Positions 37,986-47,603 of a stretch of 64,000 nt of DNA are shown here, one piece after another. The stretch lies in the NCBI RefSeq assembly GCF_007570835.1, contig NZ_SUNC01000005.1:62001-126000 (forward strand), in the 5' to 3' direction. The notes beneath the pieces are model-generated. The model had not been told where the DNA came from. It saw only the letters and a list, made by a program, of their open reading frames with translations, and searched no databases. Source of the stretch: Croceicoccus sediminis. Lineage in GTDB: Bacteria > Pseudomonadota > Alphaproteobacteria > Sphingomonadales > Sphingomonadaceae. Position 1 is the first letter of the stretch, and every line of letters begins with the position of its first letter. The translations under genes were made by a program, and so were the position numbers.

Positions 37986-38034
37986 GGAAATCAATGCTCC
38001 GGCGGGGTGTTTCACGGTGCTTTTTCAAGCATGA

Positions 38035-40611
<2,577 letters not shown>

Positions 40612-40628
40612 TCCCGGCCTCGCTGCAC

Positions 40629-41209
40629 TTGTGGCACAATTGCACTGCAATGCAGCAACAGTTGTCGCGAAATCGACACGCCGTTGGCTATGGCATCGAG
40701 GGTGAGCTGACCGCGCGCCCTGCACCCGGCCTCGACCTGACGCTGGGCGGCAGCTGGAACTTCACCGAGATCCGTGACGATGCTCTCTTCATCGCGCCTT
40801 GCGGTGGCGGCTGCACGATGGAAGACCCGATCAACGGGGACGGCCTTGCCGTGATCGACGGCAACGACCTGCCGCAGGCGCCGCGCTATGTCGCCAACGG
40901 GACGCTGCGTTACGGCGTGCCGGTGGGTGCAGGCGAAGTCTATGTCTTCACCGACTGGGCCTATCGTTCGGGCGCGAACGTTCGGGCGCGAACTTCTTCC
41001 TTTACGAAGCGACGGAGTTCCGCGGCGAAGACCTGATCGAAGGCGGCGCGCGCATCGGTTACGCCGCCGACGCCGGTTGGGAAATCGCAGGGTTCGTGCG
41101 CAACATCACGGACGAGATCGTTTTCGTGTCGGCCATCGACTTCAACAACCTGACCGGCATGATCAACGAACCGCGCACTTGGGGCGTGGAGGTCCGCGCC
41201 TCCTTCTGA
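40629..41209 (+). pseudogene. 3' remnant of a TonB-dependent receptor, frameshifted
   Basis: Only the last 190 or so codons of an outer-membrane TonB-dependent receptor survive. They read beta-barrel strands (EGELTARPAPGLDLTLGGSW, then LPQAPRYVANGTLRYGVP), and the final strand ends in WGVEVRASF with the C-terminal phenylalanine used by the BAM machinery. The first part (to about 40979) and last part (from about 40980) are in different frames. The shift is caused by a tandem copy of 14 bases. The 5' part of the gene, including signal and plug, is missing and the gyrB stop is only 17 bases upstream. Confidence 0.85.
40966..40993 (+). repeat. 14-base tandem duplication causing the frameshift
   Basis: GTTCGGGCGCGAAC occurs twice in direct succession (40966-40979 and 40980-40993). 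Removing one copy restores a continuous receptor frame reading YRSGANFFLYEATEF across the junction. The unit is itself partly palindromic (GTTCG...CGAAC), which may have favoured slippage. Confidence 0.9.
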
Positions 41210-41370
41210 TCGCTGCCCGGATTGCGGCATTCGGTGCCGCCCGCCCCTCGCCCCACTGGCGCGGGCCGGGCGGCATCGTTCTTTTGGGCAATGGACTGGT
41301 GCGCCATGGTCCTAGAAGACTGTTTGCAAAGGACGGCGCGGCAAAGGACCGTGCTCGAACAGGAGAGGAC

Positions 41371-43686
41371 ATGACCACCGTGATGCCCCTGCGCCTCGGT
41401 TTCGGGATCATCGCGATTTCCGCCTGTAGTCCCGCCCTTGCCAACGACGCCGACCAGCGCGTCATCGTCGTCACCGCGCCGGGCGGCGACACACTGGTAT
41501 CCGAAAGCACGGTCGCCGGGCGCGAGGATATTTCGGTCGCCGGTTCGCCCGACGCGATCGCGGCCCTCACCCGCAATGTCGCCGGCGTCACCTTGCAGCA
41601 GGCGCAGGGCAATCCGTGGCAGCCAAACCTGTCATGGCGTGGTTTCCTCGCATCCCCGCTTCAGGGCCAGCCGCAGGGGCTTGCCGCCTATCTCGACGGC
41701 GGGCGCTTCAACCTGCCCTTCGGCGATACCGTTCCCTTCGACGTGATTCCCGATGCGGCCTTGACGTCCATCGCACTGGTAGAGGCAGACCCCGTTTTCG
41801 GGCTCAACGCACTGGGCGGCGCGGTGGTCATGGCGACCGCGACGGGCCGCAGCGATCCCGGCCTGACCGCGACGGCGGCCTACGGTTCGTATGATGAGCG
41901 GGAGTTCAGCATCGCGGGCGGCGGTGCGGGAGATGTCTTTTCCACCTTCGCGGCGTTGCAATACCGGGCCGAGGACGGATGGCGTGATCACAGCCCTTCC
42001 GAACTGCTCAACGGCTATCTCGACCTGGGCTATGACGTAGGCAACCATGGCGCGCACCTGAAGTTCGTCGGCGCAGACACCGACCTTACCGGCAATGGCG
42101 TCTCGCCGGTCGAACTGCTGGAGGCGCGGCGCAAGTCGGTTTTTACCTGGCCCGACCGTTCGCAAACGAAATACGGCCGGATCAGCCTTACGCCCTGGGT
42201 CGCGCTGGGCGATCAGACAAGGCTCGAAGGCACGCTCTATTACCAGCGGCTGACGATCCGCACGGTCAACGGCGATGCCGCCGACATCGAGGCTTGCGAG
42301 GACGACGACCTGACAGGCCTGCTCTGCCTTGAAACGGTGGACGACGATGACGGCGACGACGAAGAGACAGCGGCGGTCCTGACCGATGCGACCGGCATGG
42401 CGATTGCCGACGTGCTGGATGGAGAGGATTACGGCGTCCTCAACCGCGGGCGACTCAACACCCGCGCGGGCGGCGTGCTGCTGCAACTGATCGACGAACG
42501 CGAAATGATGGGCGGCACCAACCGCCTTGCCATCGGCGTAAGCCATGACGAAAGCCGCAGCCGTTTCGGCACGGAAGCGGAACTGGGCGAGTTGACCGAG
42601 GACCGCAGCGTCGATCCATTGGGCCCCGTCATCGTTCAGGAAGACGGTGCCATCGCGCCAGTCGGCCTTATCGCCAGAACGAAGTTTACCGGCATCTTCC
42701 TGTCGGACAGCCTGCCGCTGACCGACCGGCTGACGGCGCAGATCGGCCTGCGCTACAACCGTGCGAGGATCATCCTGCGCGACCAGATCGGCACCGCGCT
42801 CAACGGCGATCACACGTTCGCGCGGGTCAATCCCGGCCTCTCGCTACGCTATCGCGCGTCGGACGCGCTGACCCTGCGCGGAGGCTATGCCGAAACAAAC
42901 CGCACGCCGACGCCTGCCGAACTGTCCTGCGCGGACGAGGACGCGCCGTGCAGCCTTGCCAACTTCTTCATCGCCGATCCGCCGCTGGAACAGGTTGTGG
43001 CGAAGTCGTGGAACATCGGCGCGACCGGCGATGCCGATGCAGGCGGCTGGAACCTAGCGTGGCAGGCCGCCGCGTGGCGCACGACGAACCGCAACGACAT
43101 TCAGTACGTCGCGTCCGAAATCCGGGGCCGCGCCTATTTCCGCAACATCGGCAGCACGCGGCGGCAAGGCATCGACCTTGGTGTGAAGGCACGGCGCGGC
43201 GGCCTGTCGCTGGGGGCCAGCTATGCCTTCCTCGACGCCACGTTCCGCACGCCGCTTACTCTGTCCAGTCCGTCCAACCCCTTCGCCAATGACGATGGCA
43301 AGATAGAGGTCACGAAAGGCGATCGACTGTCCGGCCTGCCCCGTCACAGTGCGACATTCACTGCGGACTGGGACGGAAAAGGCTTTTCGCTGGGCGGCGA
43401 CGTCATCGCACGGTCGGGTCAGCAGATCGTCGGCGACGAAGCCGGGCAGAACCCGAAAGTGCCAGGATATGCCCTAATCAACTTGCGCGGTTCCATCGAC
43501 TTTGCGCCCGGCCTTTCACTCTTCGGCGCAGTACGCAACGCGCTGGACACCGATTACGAGACATTCGGCACGTTCTCCGAAGTGGACGAAGTATTCCTGA
43601 CCGAAGCGCCCGATGCCGAAGATCCGCGCGCCTTCGGTCCCGGTGCCCCGCGCCGGTGGACTGTCGGCGTGAAGGCCAGCTTCTGA
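41371..43686 (+). CDS. TonB-dependent receptor
   Basis: The 771-residue outer-membrane receptor has a signal peptide (MTTVMPLRLGFGIIAISACSPALA) and a plug domain (about 45-165) beginning QRVIVVTAPGGD. A 22-strand-type barrel follows and ends in WTVGVKASF. A very acidic extracellular loop at about residues 325-340 (ETVDDDDGDDEE) lies between cysteines. A second loop, SCADEDAPCSLANFF, has a conserved Cys pair of the kind seen in one receptor subgroup. AGGAGAGG precedes the ATG. The ligand is unknown; the acidic loop could bind cations. Confidence 0.92.
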   Translation: MTTVMPLRLGFGIIAISACSPALANDADQRVIVVTAPGGDTLVSESTVAGREDISVAGSPDAIAALTRNVAGVTLQQAQGNPWQPNLSWRGFLASPLQGQPQGLAAYLDGGRFNLPFGDTVPFDVIPDAALTSIALVEADPVFGLNALGGAVVMATATGRSDPGLTATAAYGSYDEREFSIAGGGAGDVFSTFAALQYRAEDGWRDHSPSELLNGYLDLGYDVGNHGAHLKFVGADTDLTGNGVSPVELLEARRKSVFTWPDRSQTKYGRISLTPWVALGDQTRLEGTLYYQRLTIRTVNGDAADIEACEDDDLTGLLCLETVDDDDGDDEETAAVLTDATGMAIADVLDGEDYGVLNRGRLNTRAGGVLLQLIDEREMMGGTNRLAIGVSHDESRSRFGTEAELGELTEDRSVDPLGPVIVQEDGAIAPVGLIARTKFTGIFLSDSLPLTDRLTAQIGLRYNRARIILRDQIGTALNGDHTFARVNPGLSLRYRASDALTLRGGYAETNRTPTPAELSCADEDAPCSLANFFIADPPLEQVVAKSWNIGATGDADAGGWNLAWQAAAWRTTNRNDIQYVASEIRGRAYFRNIGSTRRQGIDLGVKARRGGLSLGASYAFLDATFRTPLTLSSPSNPFANDDGKIEVTKGDRLSGLPRHSATFTADWDGKGFSLGGDVIARSGQQIVGDEAGQNPKVPGYALINLRGSIDFAPGLSLFGAVRNALDTDYETFGTFSEVDEVFLTEAPDAEDPRAFGPGAPRRWTVGVKASF

Positions 43687-43744
43687 TCTCGGAACGGGTC
43701 CGCGTCAAAGCGGTTGGTGTGGCAAAGGACTGAAAGGAAGATCC

Positions 43745-44170
43745 ATGACCACCAATTCGGCATCCGCCAGCTACGAAGGCCTTGGCAAGGACGGCAAGGG
43801 CCACGTCGCGACGAAGTCCGGCGCGCTCGATGCGCCCTATGGCTTCAACACCCGCTTCGAGGATGACCCCGGCACCAACCCCGAGGAGCAGATCGCCGCG
43901 GCCCATGCCTCGTGCTTCACGATGGCGACCAGCTTTGCGCTGGCCAAGGAAGGCTTTACCGACGGGCGGCTCGACACCGACTGCATCGTGACGCTGGAAA
44001 AGGACGGGGACGGGTTCACCGTGACGAAGTCCGCACTGGTGCTTAAGGCCAAAGTTCCCGGCCTGTCGCAGGAACAGTTCGAGACGATCACCGACGGATC
44101 GAAGGCCGGTTGCCCGATCTCGAAATTGCTGAAGTGCGAGATCACACTCGAACGGACGCTCGAATCTTGA
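43745..44170 (+). CDS. OsmC/Ohr-family peroxiredoxin-like protein
   Basis: The 141-residue protein belongs to the OsmC family, which reduces organic hydroperoxides with a pair of cysteines. The first is in AAHASCFTMA (about C58) and the second in SKAGCPISKLL (about C123). The N-terminal SASYEGLGKDGKGHV and C-terminal CEITLERTLE strands are typical. AAGGAAG precedes the ATG. Its stop overlaps a TTG start of the phosphatase gene, which suggests a shared transcript for damage repair. Confidence 0.92.
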   Translation: MTTNSASASYEGLGKDGKGHVATKSGALDAPYGFNTRFEDDPGTNPEEQIAAAHASCFTMATSFALAKEGFTDGRLDTDCIVTLEKDGDGFTVTKSALVLKAKVPGLSQEQFETITDGSKAGCPISKLLKCEITLERTLES

Positions 44171-44637
44171 GCAGGAAACCCCGCGTTCTCTTCGTCTGCC
44201 TTGGCAACATCTGCCGCTCTCCTCTTGCAGAGGCTGCCTTTCGCGCCGAGGCGGCGAAGGCGGGGCTGACCGCCGATGCCGATTCCGCCGGGACGGCTGC
44301 GTACCACGTGGGCGAGCCGCCGGACCGGCGCGCCATCCGTGAAGCAGCGCGCAACGGTGTCGACATCGCGCACTATCGCGGACGGCAGGTGACGGCGCAG
44401 GACTTTCACGATTTCACCCACGTCTTCGCACTGGATTCCGACAACCTTGCCAACCTGCGGCAGGTTCGGCCCACCGGTGCCCCTGCGCGCCTTTCGCTGC
44501 TGCTAGACTGTGTCGAAGGGCGCGAGGGTGAGGCCGTGGCCGATCCCTATTACGGCGACGAAAGCGGTTTCGCCGTGACCTGGTCAGAAGTGAGCAAGGC
44601 GGCTCGCTCGATCGTTTCGGAACTTTCGAGGGGATGA
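44167..44637 (+). CDS. Low-molecular-weight protein-tyrosine-phosphatase family phosphatase
   Basis: The 156-residue protein has the LMW-PTP P-loop CLGNICRS (C11, R17) after VLFV, and the acid loop DPYYGDESGF. The start is the TTG at 44167, which overlaps the OsmC stop as TTGA; the frame is open further upstream only through OsmC. Together with the kinase gene that follows (ATGA overlap) it probably acts on phosphorylated ketosamines: LMW-PTP-A has been reported to hydrolyse protein-bound ribulosamine 5-phosphate. A role as a tyrosine phosphatase for the Wzc-like kinase is less likely given the operon. Confidence 0.88.
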   Translation: MSRKPRVLFVCLGNICRSPLAEAAFRAEAAKAGLTADADSAGTAAYHVGEPPDRRAIREAARNGVDIAHYRGRQVTAQDFHDFTHVFALDSDNLANLRQVRPTGAPARLSLLLDCVEGREGEAVADPYYGDESGFAVTWSEVSKAARSIVSELSRG

Positions 44638-45434
44638 GCGTCGAGCTTTATGTCGAGAGCCTGATCGGGGAACGTCCCGATCAGGCAAGCGCCCTGTCCG
44701 GCGGCGATATCGCGGCCGCGTGGCAGGTCACCATGGCCGACGGACGTCACTACGTCCTGAAAAAGGGCGACGACGCCGCAGTACAGACCAGGATGATGGA
44801 AGCGATCGCCAGCACCGGCGCGCCGGTGCCCACGGTCATCGCGGCAATGGACGATCTGTGCCTCATGGAACGCGTACCTTCGGGCGGCAATATCGCGAAC
44901 AGTTTCGATCATCTCGCCCAGGTTCTGACCGCCCTCCACAGGCCACTGGACGAACGCTATGGCTGGCAGGAAGATCACGCCTTCGGATCGGTCGTCGTCG
45001 CCAATGGCCGTGATGACGAATGGCCGCGTTTCTGGGCGGAAAGCCGCCTGCTTTCCAGCGTGCCGCACGTGGCCCCCGCGATCGCCCGCCGGTTGGAGGC
45101 GCTGGCCGGTCGCATCGCTGAATTCGTGCCCGCTGCGCCCGCCCCGGCACTGCTGCACGGCGATCTTTGGGGCGGCAACGTGCTTTGTTATGGCGGGCGG
45201 GTCAGTGCGCTGATCGACCCGTCATGCTATTACGGCGACCGAGAGGTCGACTGGGCCATGCTGACCGTCTTCAACAATCCGCCGGACAGTTTTTTCGACG
45301 CGATGGACCCGCTGCCCGGTTGGAAGGAGCGGCTGGGCTGCTATCGGCTCTGGCCGCTCCTGGTCCACTTGCGCCTGTTCGGCGCGACCTATCGCGGCGC
45401 GGTTGAAAGCGAGCTGACGCAACTGGGCTTTTAA
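44634..45434 (+). CDS. Fructosamine/ketosamine-3-kinase family protein
   Basis: The 266-residue protein has the aminoglycoside-phosphotransferase-like fold of the FN3K family. The N-lobe contains the ATP-contact lysines in HYVLKKGDD. The catalytic loop is LLHGDLWGGNVL (about 173-184), and the metal-binding DPSCYYGDREVDWAM follows. FN3K-type enzymes phosphorylate sugars attached to protein amines, making the adduct unstable and so repairing glycated protein. Coupling to an LMW-PTP gene supports the ribulosamine branch. It is convergent with the MFS gene, overlapping by four bases. Confidence 0.9.
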   Translation: MSVELYVESLIGERPDQASALSGGDIAAAWQVTMADGRHYVLKKGDDAAVQTRMMEAIASTGAPVPTVIAAMDDLCLMERVPSGGNIANSFDHLAQVLTALHRPLDERYGWQEDHAFGSVVVANGRDDEWPRFWAESRLLSSVPHVAPAIARRLEALAGRIAEFVPAAPAPALLHGDLWGGNVLCYGGRVSALIDPSCYYGDREVDWAMLTVFNNPPDSFFDAMDPLPGWKERLGCYRLWPLLVHLRLFGATYRGAVESELTQLGF

Positions 45435-46705
45435 ACCTCTGCCACCCAGTCGCGGCGAAGCTGCTTGCCCGCCAGCCCCATCAGCAATGCGGCCACGCCA
45501 TAGAGCGAGAGCGCGAAAAGCATTGAATAGCGCAGCGCCTCATCCCCGTAAGTCGGCTTCAGGACATCTGACAGCGCGCCCAGCGCATAGATCCCGCCGC
45601 CAAGACCGATGAGGTTGTTGATCAGCAGGAACATCGATGAAGCCGTCGCACGCGCGCGCGGTTCGACGAGGTGCTGGACCGCCGAGAGCACCGGACCGAT
45701 CCAGATATAGGCCAGCGCCTGCGGCAGAAGGAAAAGGACGAAGGCGAACGACACGCTGTGCGAGCTGATGCCGCCAGCATAAAACGGGATCGCCAGCACA
45801 TAGGCGAGCGCGGGGAGCCAGGCGTACCAGGCACGGTCCTTGCCGCCGAGCCGGTCGCCGAACCACCCGCCGAGCATTACCCCGACCGTGCCGCCCATCA
45901 ACAGGATCGCGCCATAGAACTGCGAGGTACCAACGAGGTCGAGCCCGAAGCTGCGTTGAAGCAGGCTGGGCAGCCAGAAGGCCACGCCATAGCCCAGCAT
46001 CGAGGACGAAGCCGCGCCGAACGACAGCAGCCAGAACGAAGGCTTGCGCGCCAGCACCCCGGCGATTGCGCCGAAACCGGGCGATTGTTCACCCGCGACG
46101 GGTACGGGGCGCGGGACGTCCTTGACGATGAACTTGAACGGGATCGCGATGGCAACGCCGAGCAGGCCGACCACGATAAAGGCCAGGCGCCAGTCGACCA
46201 GCGCCGCGATATAGCCCCCGGTCAGGACACCGGCCGCAGATCCGAGCGGAATGCCAAGCGAATAGATCGAAAGCGCGAAAGCGCGTTTCGACGAAGGGAA
46301 ATAGTCCCCGATGATGGCATAGGACGGAGCAACGCCCCCGGCCTCACCAATTCCCACGCCAAGACGGGCGAGGAATATCTGCCAGAAGCTGGTGGCCAGC
46401 CCGCAGATCGCGGTAAAACCGCTCCACGCGACAAGGCTGACGGTGATGACCCAGCTCCTGCTGGTACGATCAGCCAGCCACGCCAGCGGCACCGCCAGCG
46501 TCGAATAGAGCAAGGCGAAAGCGATACCGCCCAACAGCCCCATCTGCGTGTCCGAAAGGCCGAGATCGGCCTGAATCGGCGCAGCAAGGATCGCCAGGAT
46601 CTGCCGGTCGAGGAAATTGAACACATAGACGACGAGCAGCATGGCAAGGACGGGGCCTGGCTTTGCTGGCAAAGACCTGGGCTGCTGGGCGGTCGTTTCG
46701 GTCAT
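45431..46705 (-). CDS. MFS transporter (spinster-like subgroup)
   Basis: The 424-residue inner-membrane carrier has 12 predicted helices. The MFS signature loop is LADRTSRSWVI after helix 2, and the N-terminus LLVVYVFNFLDRQILAIL is typical of spinster-like transporters common in sphingomonads. The start at 46705 overlaps the hydrolase stop (ATGA); longer frames upstream are antisense-like. It is the last gene of the TBDR-hydrolase-MFS run, so it probably imports the compound taken up by that receptor or its hydrolysis product. Confidence 0.88.
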   Translation of the reverse strand: MTETTAQQPRSLPAKPGPVLAMLLVVYVFNFLDRQILAILAAPIQADLGLSDTQMGLLGGIAFALLYSTLAVPLAWLADRTSRSWVITVSLVAWSGFTAICGLATSFWQIFLARLGVGIGEAGGVAPSYAIIGDYFPSSKRAFALSIYSLGIPLGSAAGVLTGGYIAALVDWRLAFIVVGLLGVAIAIPFKFIVKDVPRPVPVAGEQSPGFGAIAGVLARKPSFWLLSFGAASSSMLGYGVAFWLPSLLQRSFGLDLVGTSQFYGAILLMGGTVGVMLGGWFGDRLGGKDRAWYAWLPALAYVLAIPFYAGGISSHSVSFAFVLFLLPQALAYIWIGPVLSAVQHLVEPRARATASSMFLLINNLIGLGGGIYALGALSDVLKPTYGDEALRYSMLFALSLYGVAALLMGLAGKQLRRDWVAEV

Positions 46706-47574
46706 CGTGCGTAGGTCTGCAGGAAGGGGCCGATGGCGGCAAGCACTTCGGCTTCGTCGAGCAAGGGTGCATGGCCGCGATTGGGCACGGTCACCGCTTC
46801 GAACGGACCGGAATGACGCCGATCCATTTCCGCAACCGTTTCGGCCGAGAACAGATCGCTCAGCCCCCCGCGGACGGCCATGACCGGCATCTGGTCCAGC
46901 GCCTTCCATACCGGCCACATGTCCGCCGGAACGACGGCATCGTCCTCGGGGTCCAGCCCCTTGGCAATGGCCGGATCGTAGGCTGAGAACACGCCCGTTG
47001 CATCTTCGCGGCAGGTCCGGCGAGCGAAGGCCAGCCAGTCTTCTTCGGTGAAGTCGGGAAACGCCTCTGCGTTCACGCTGGCGATGCGGGCGGCTGCCTC
47101 TTTCCAGTCCCTGGCCGGAGCGTTCGGTCCGACATAAGTACGAATGCGATCAAGGCCACCTTCTTCCAGAACCGGCCCGATGTCGTTCAGGACGAGAGCG
47201 GCGACCTTCGCGGGGGCAAGCGCCCCCATGATCATCCCCATCAGTCCGCCCATCGAGGTGCCGACAATGGCGAACCTGTCGATGTCGAGATCCGCCATCA
47301 GGGCGAACATGTCACCCGAATAGACGTCGACGCGGTACTGGTCCGACTTGTCATCGTATTCCGACAGGCCCCGTCCCCGTTGATCCGGCACGATCAGGCG
47401 GTGGCCCGAAAGATGCGGGATCAGCGGTTCGAAGTCCGCGCTGTTGCGGGTAAGCCCGTGCATCAGGAGCAGCGGGAGCCCCCCGCCCGCGCCATCCGTT
47501 GCCGGATAGTCGCGGGCGAAGAGATCCAGCCGCCCGTCCGCAGAGCGGAACCGGTGGCTGCGATACTCTGCCAT
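46702..47574 (-). CDS. Alpha/beta hydrolase
   Basis: The 290-residue protein has the alpha/beta-hydrolase fold: LLLMHGLTRNSADF (oxyanion region), VPDQRGRGLSEYD, the nucleophile elbow GTSMGG (about S110), a cap domain, and a C-terminal catalytic histidine in NRGHAPLLDE. No signal peptide is present, so it is cytosolic. It probably cleaves an ester or lactone derived from the compound imported by the neighbouring receptor and MFS carrier. The start at 47574 lies 29 bases downstream of the receptor's stop. Confidence 0.9.
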   Translation of the reverse strand: MAEYRSHRFRSADGRLDLFARDYPATDGAGGGLPLLLMHGLTRNSADFEPLIPHLSGHRLIVPDQRGRGLSEYDDKSDQYRVDVYSGDMFALMADLDIDRFAIVGTSMGGLMGMIMGALAPAKVAALVLNDIGPVLEEGGLDRIRTYVGPNAPARDWKEAAARIASVNAEAFPDFTEEDWLAFARRTCREDATGVFSAYDPAIAKGLDPEDDAVVPADMWPVWKALDQMPVMAVRGGLSDLFSAETVAEMDRRHSGPFEAVTVPNRGHAPLLDEAEVLAAIGPFLQTYAR

Positions 47575-47603
47575 GGCGTGAATCCGTTCCGATCCGCCGG
47601 GGA

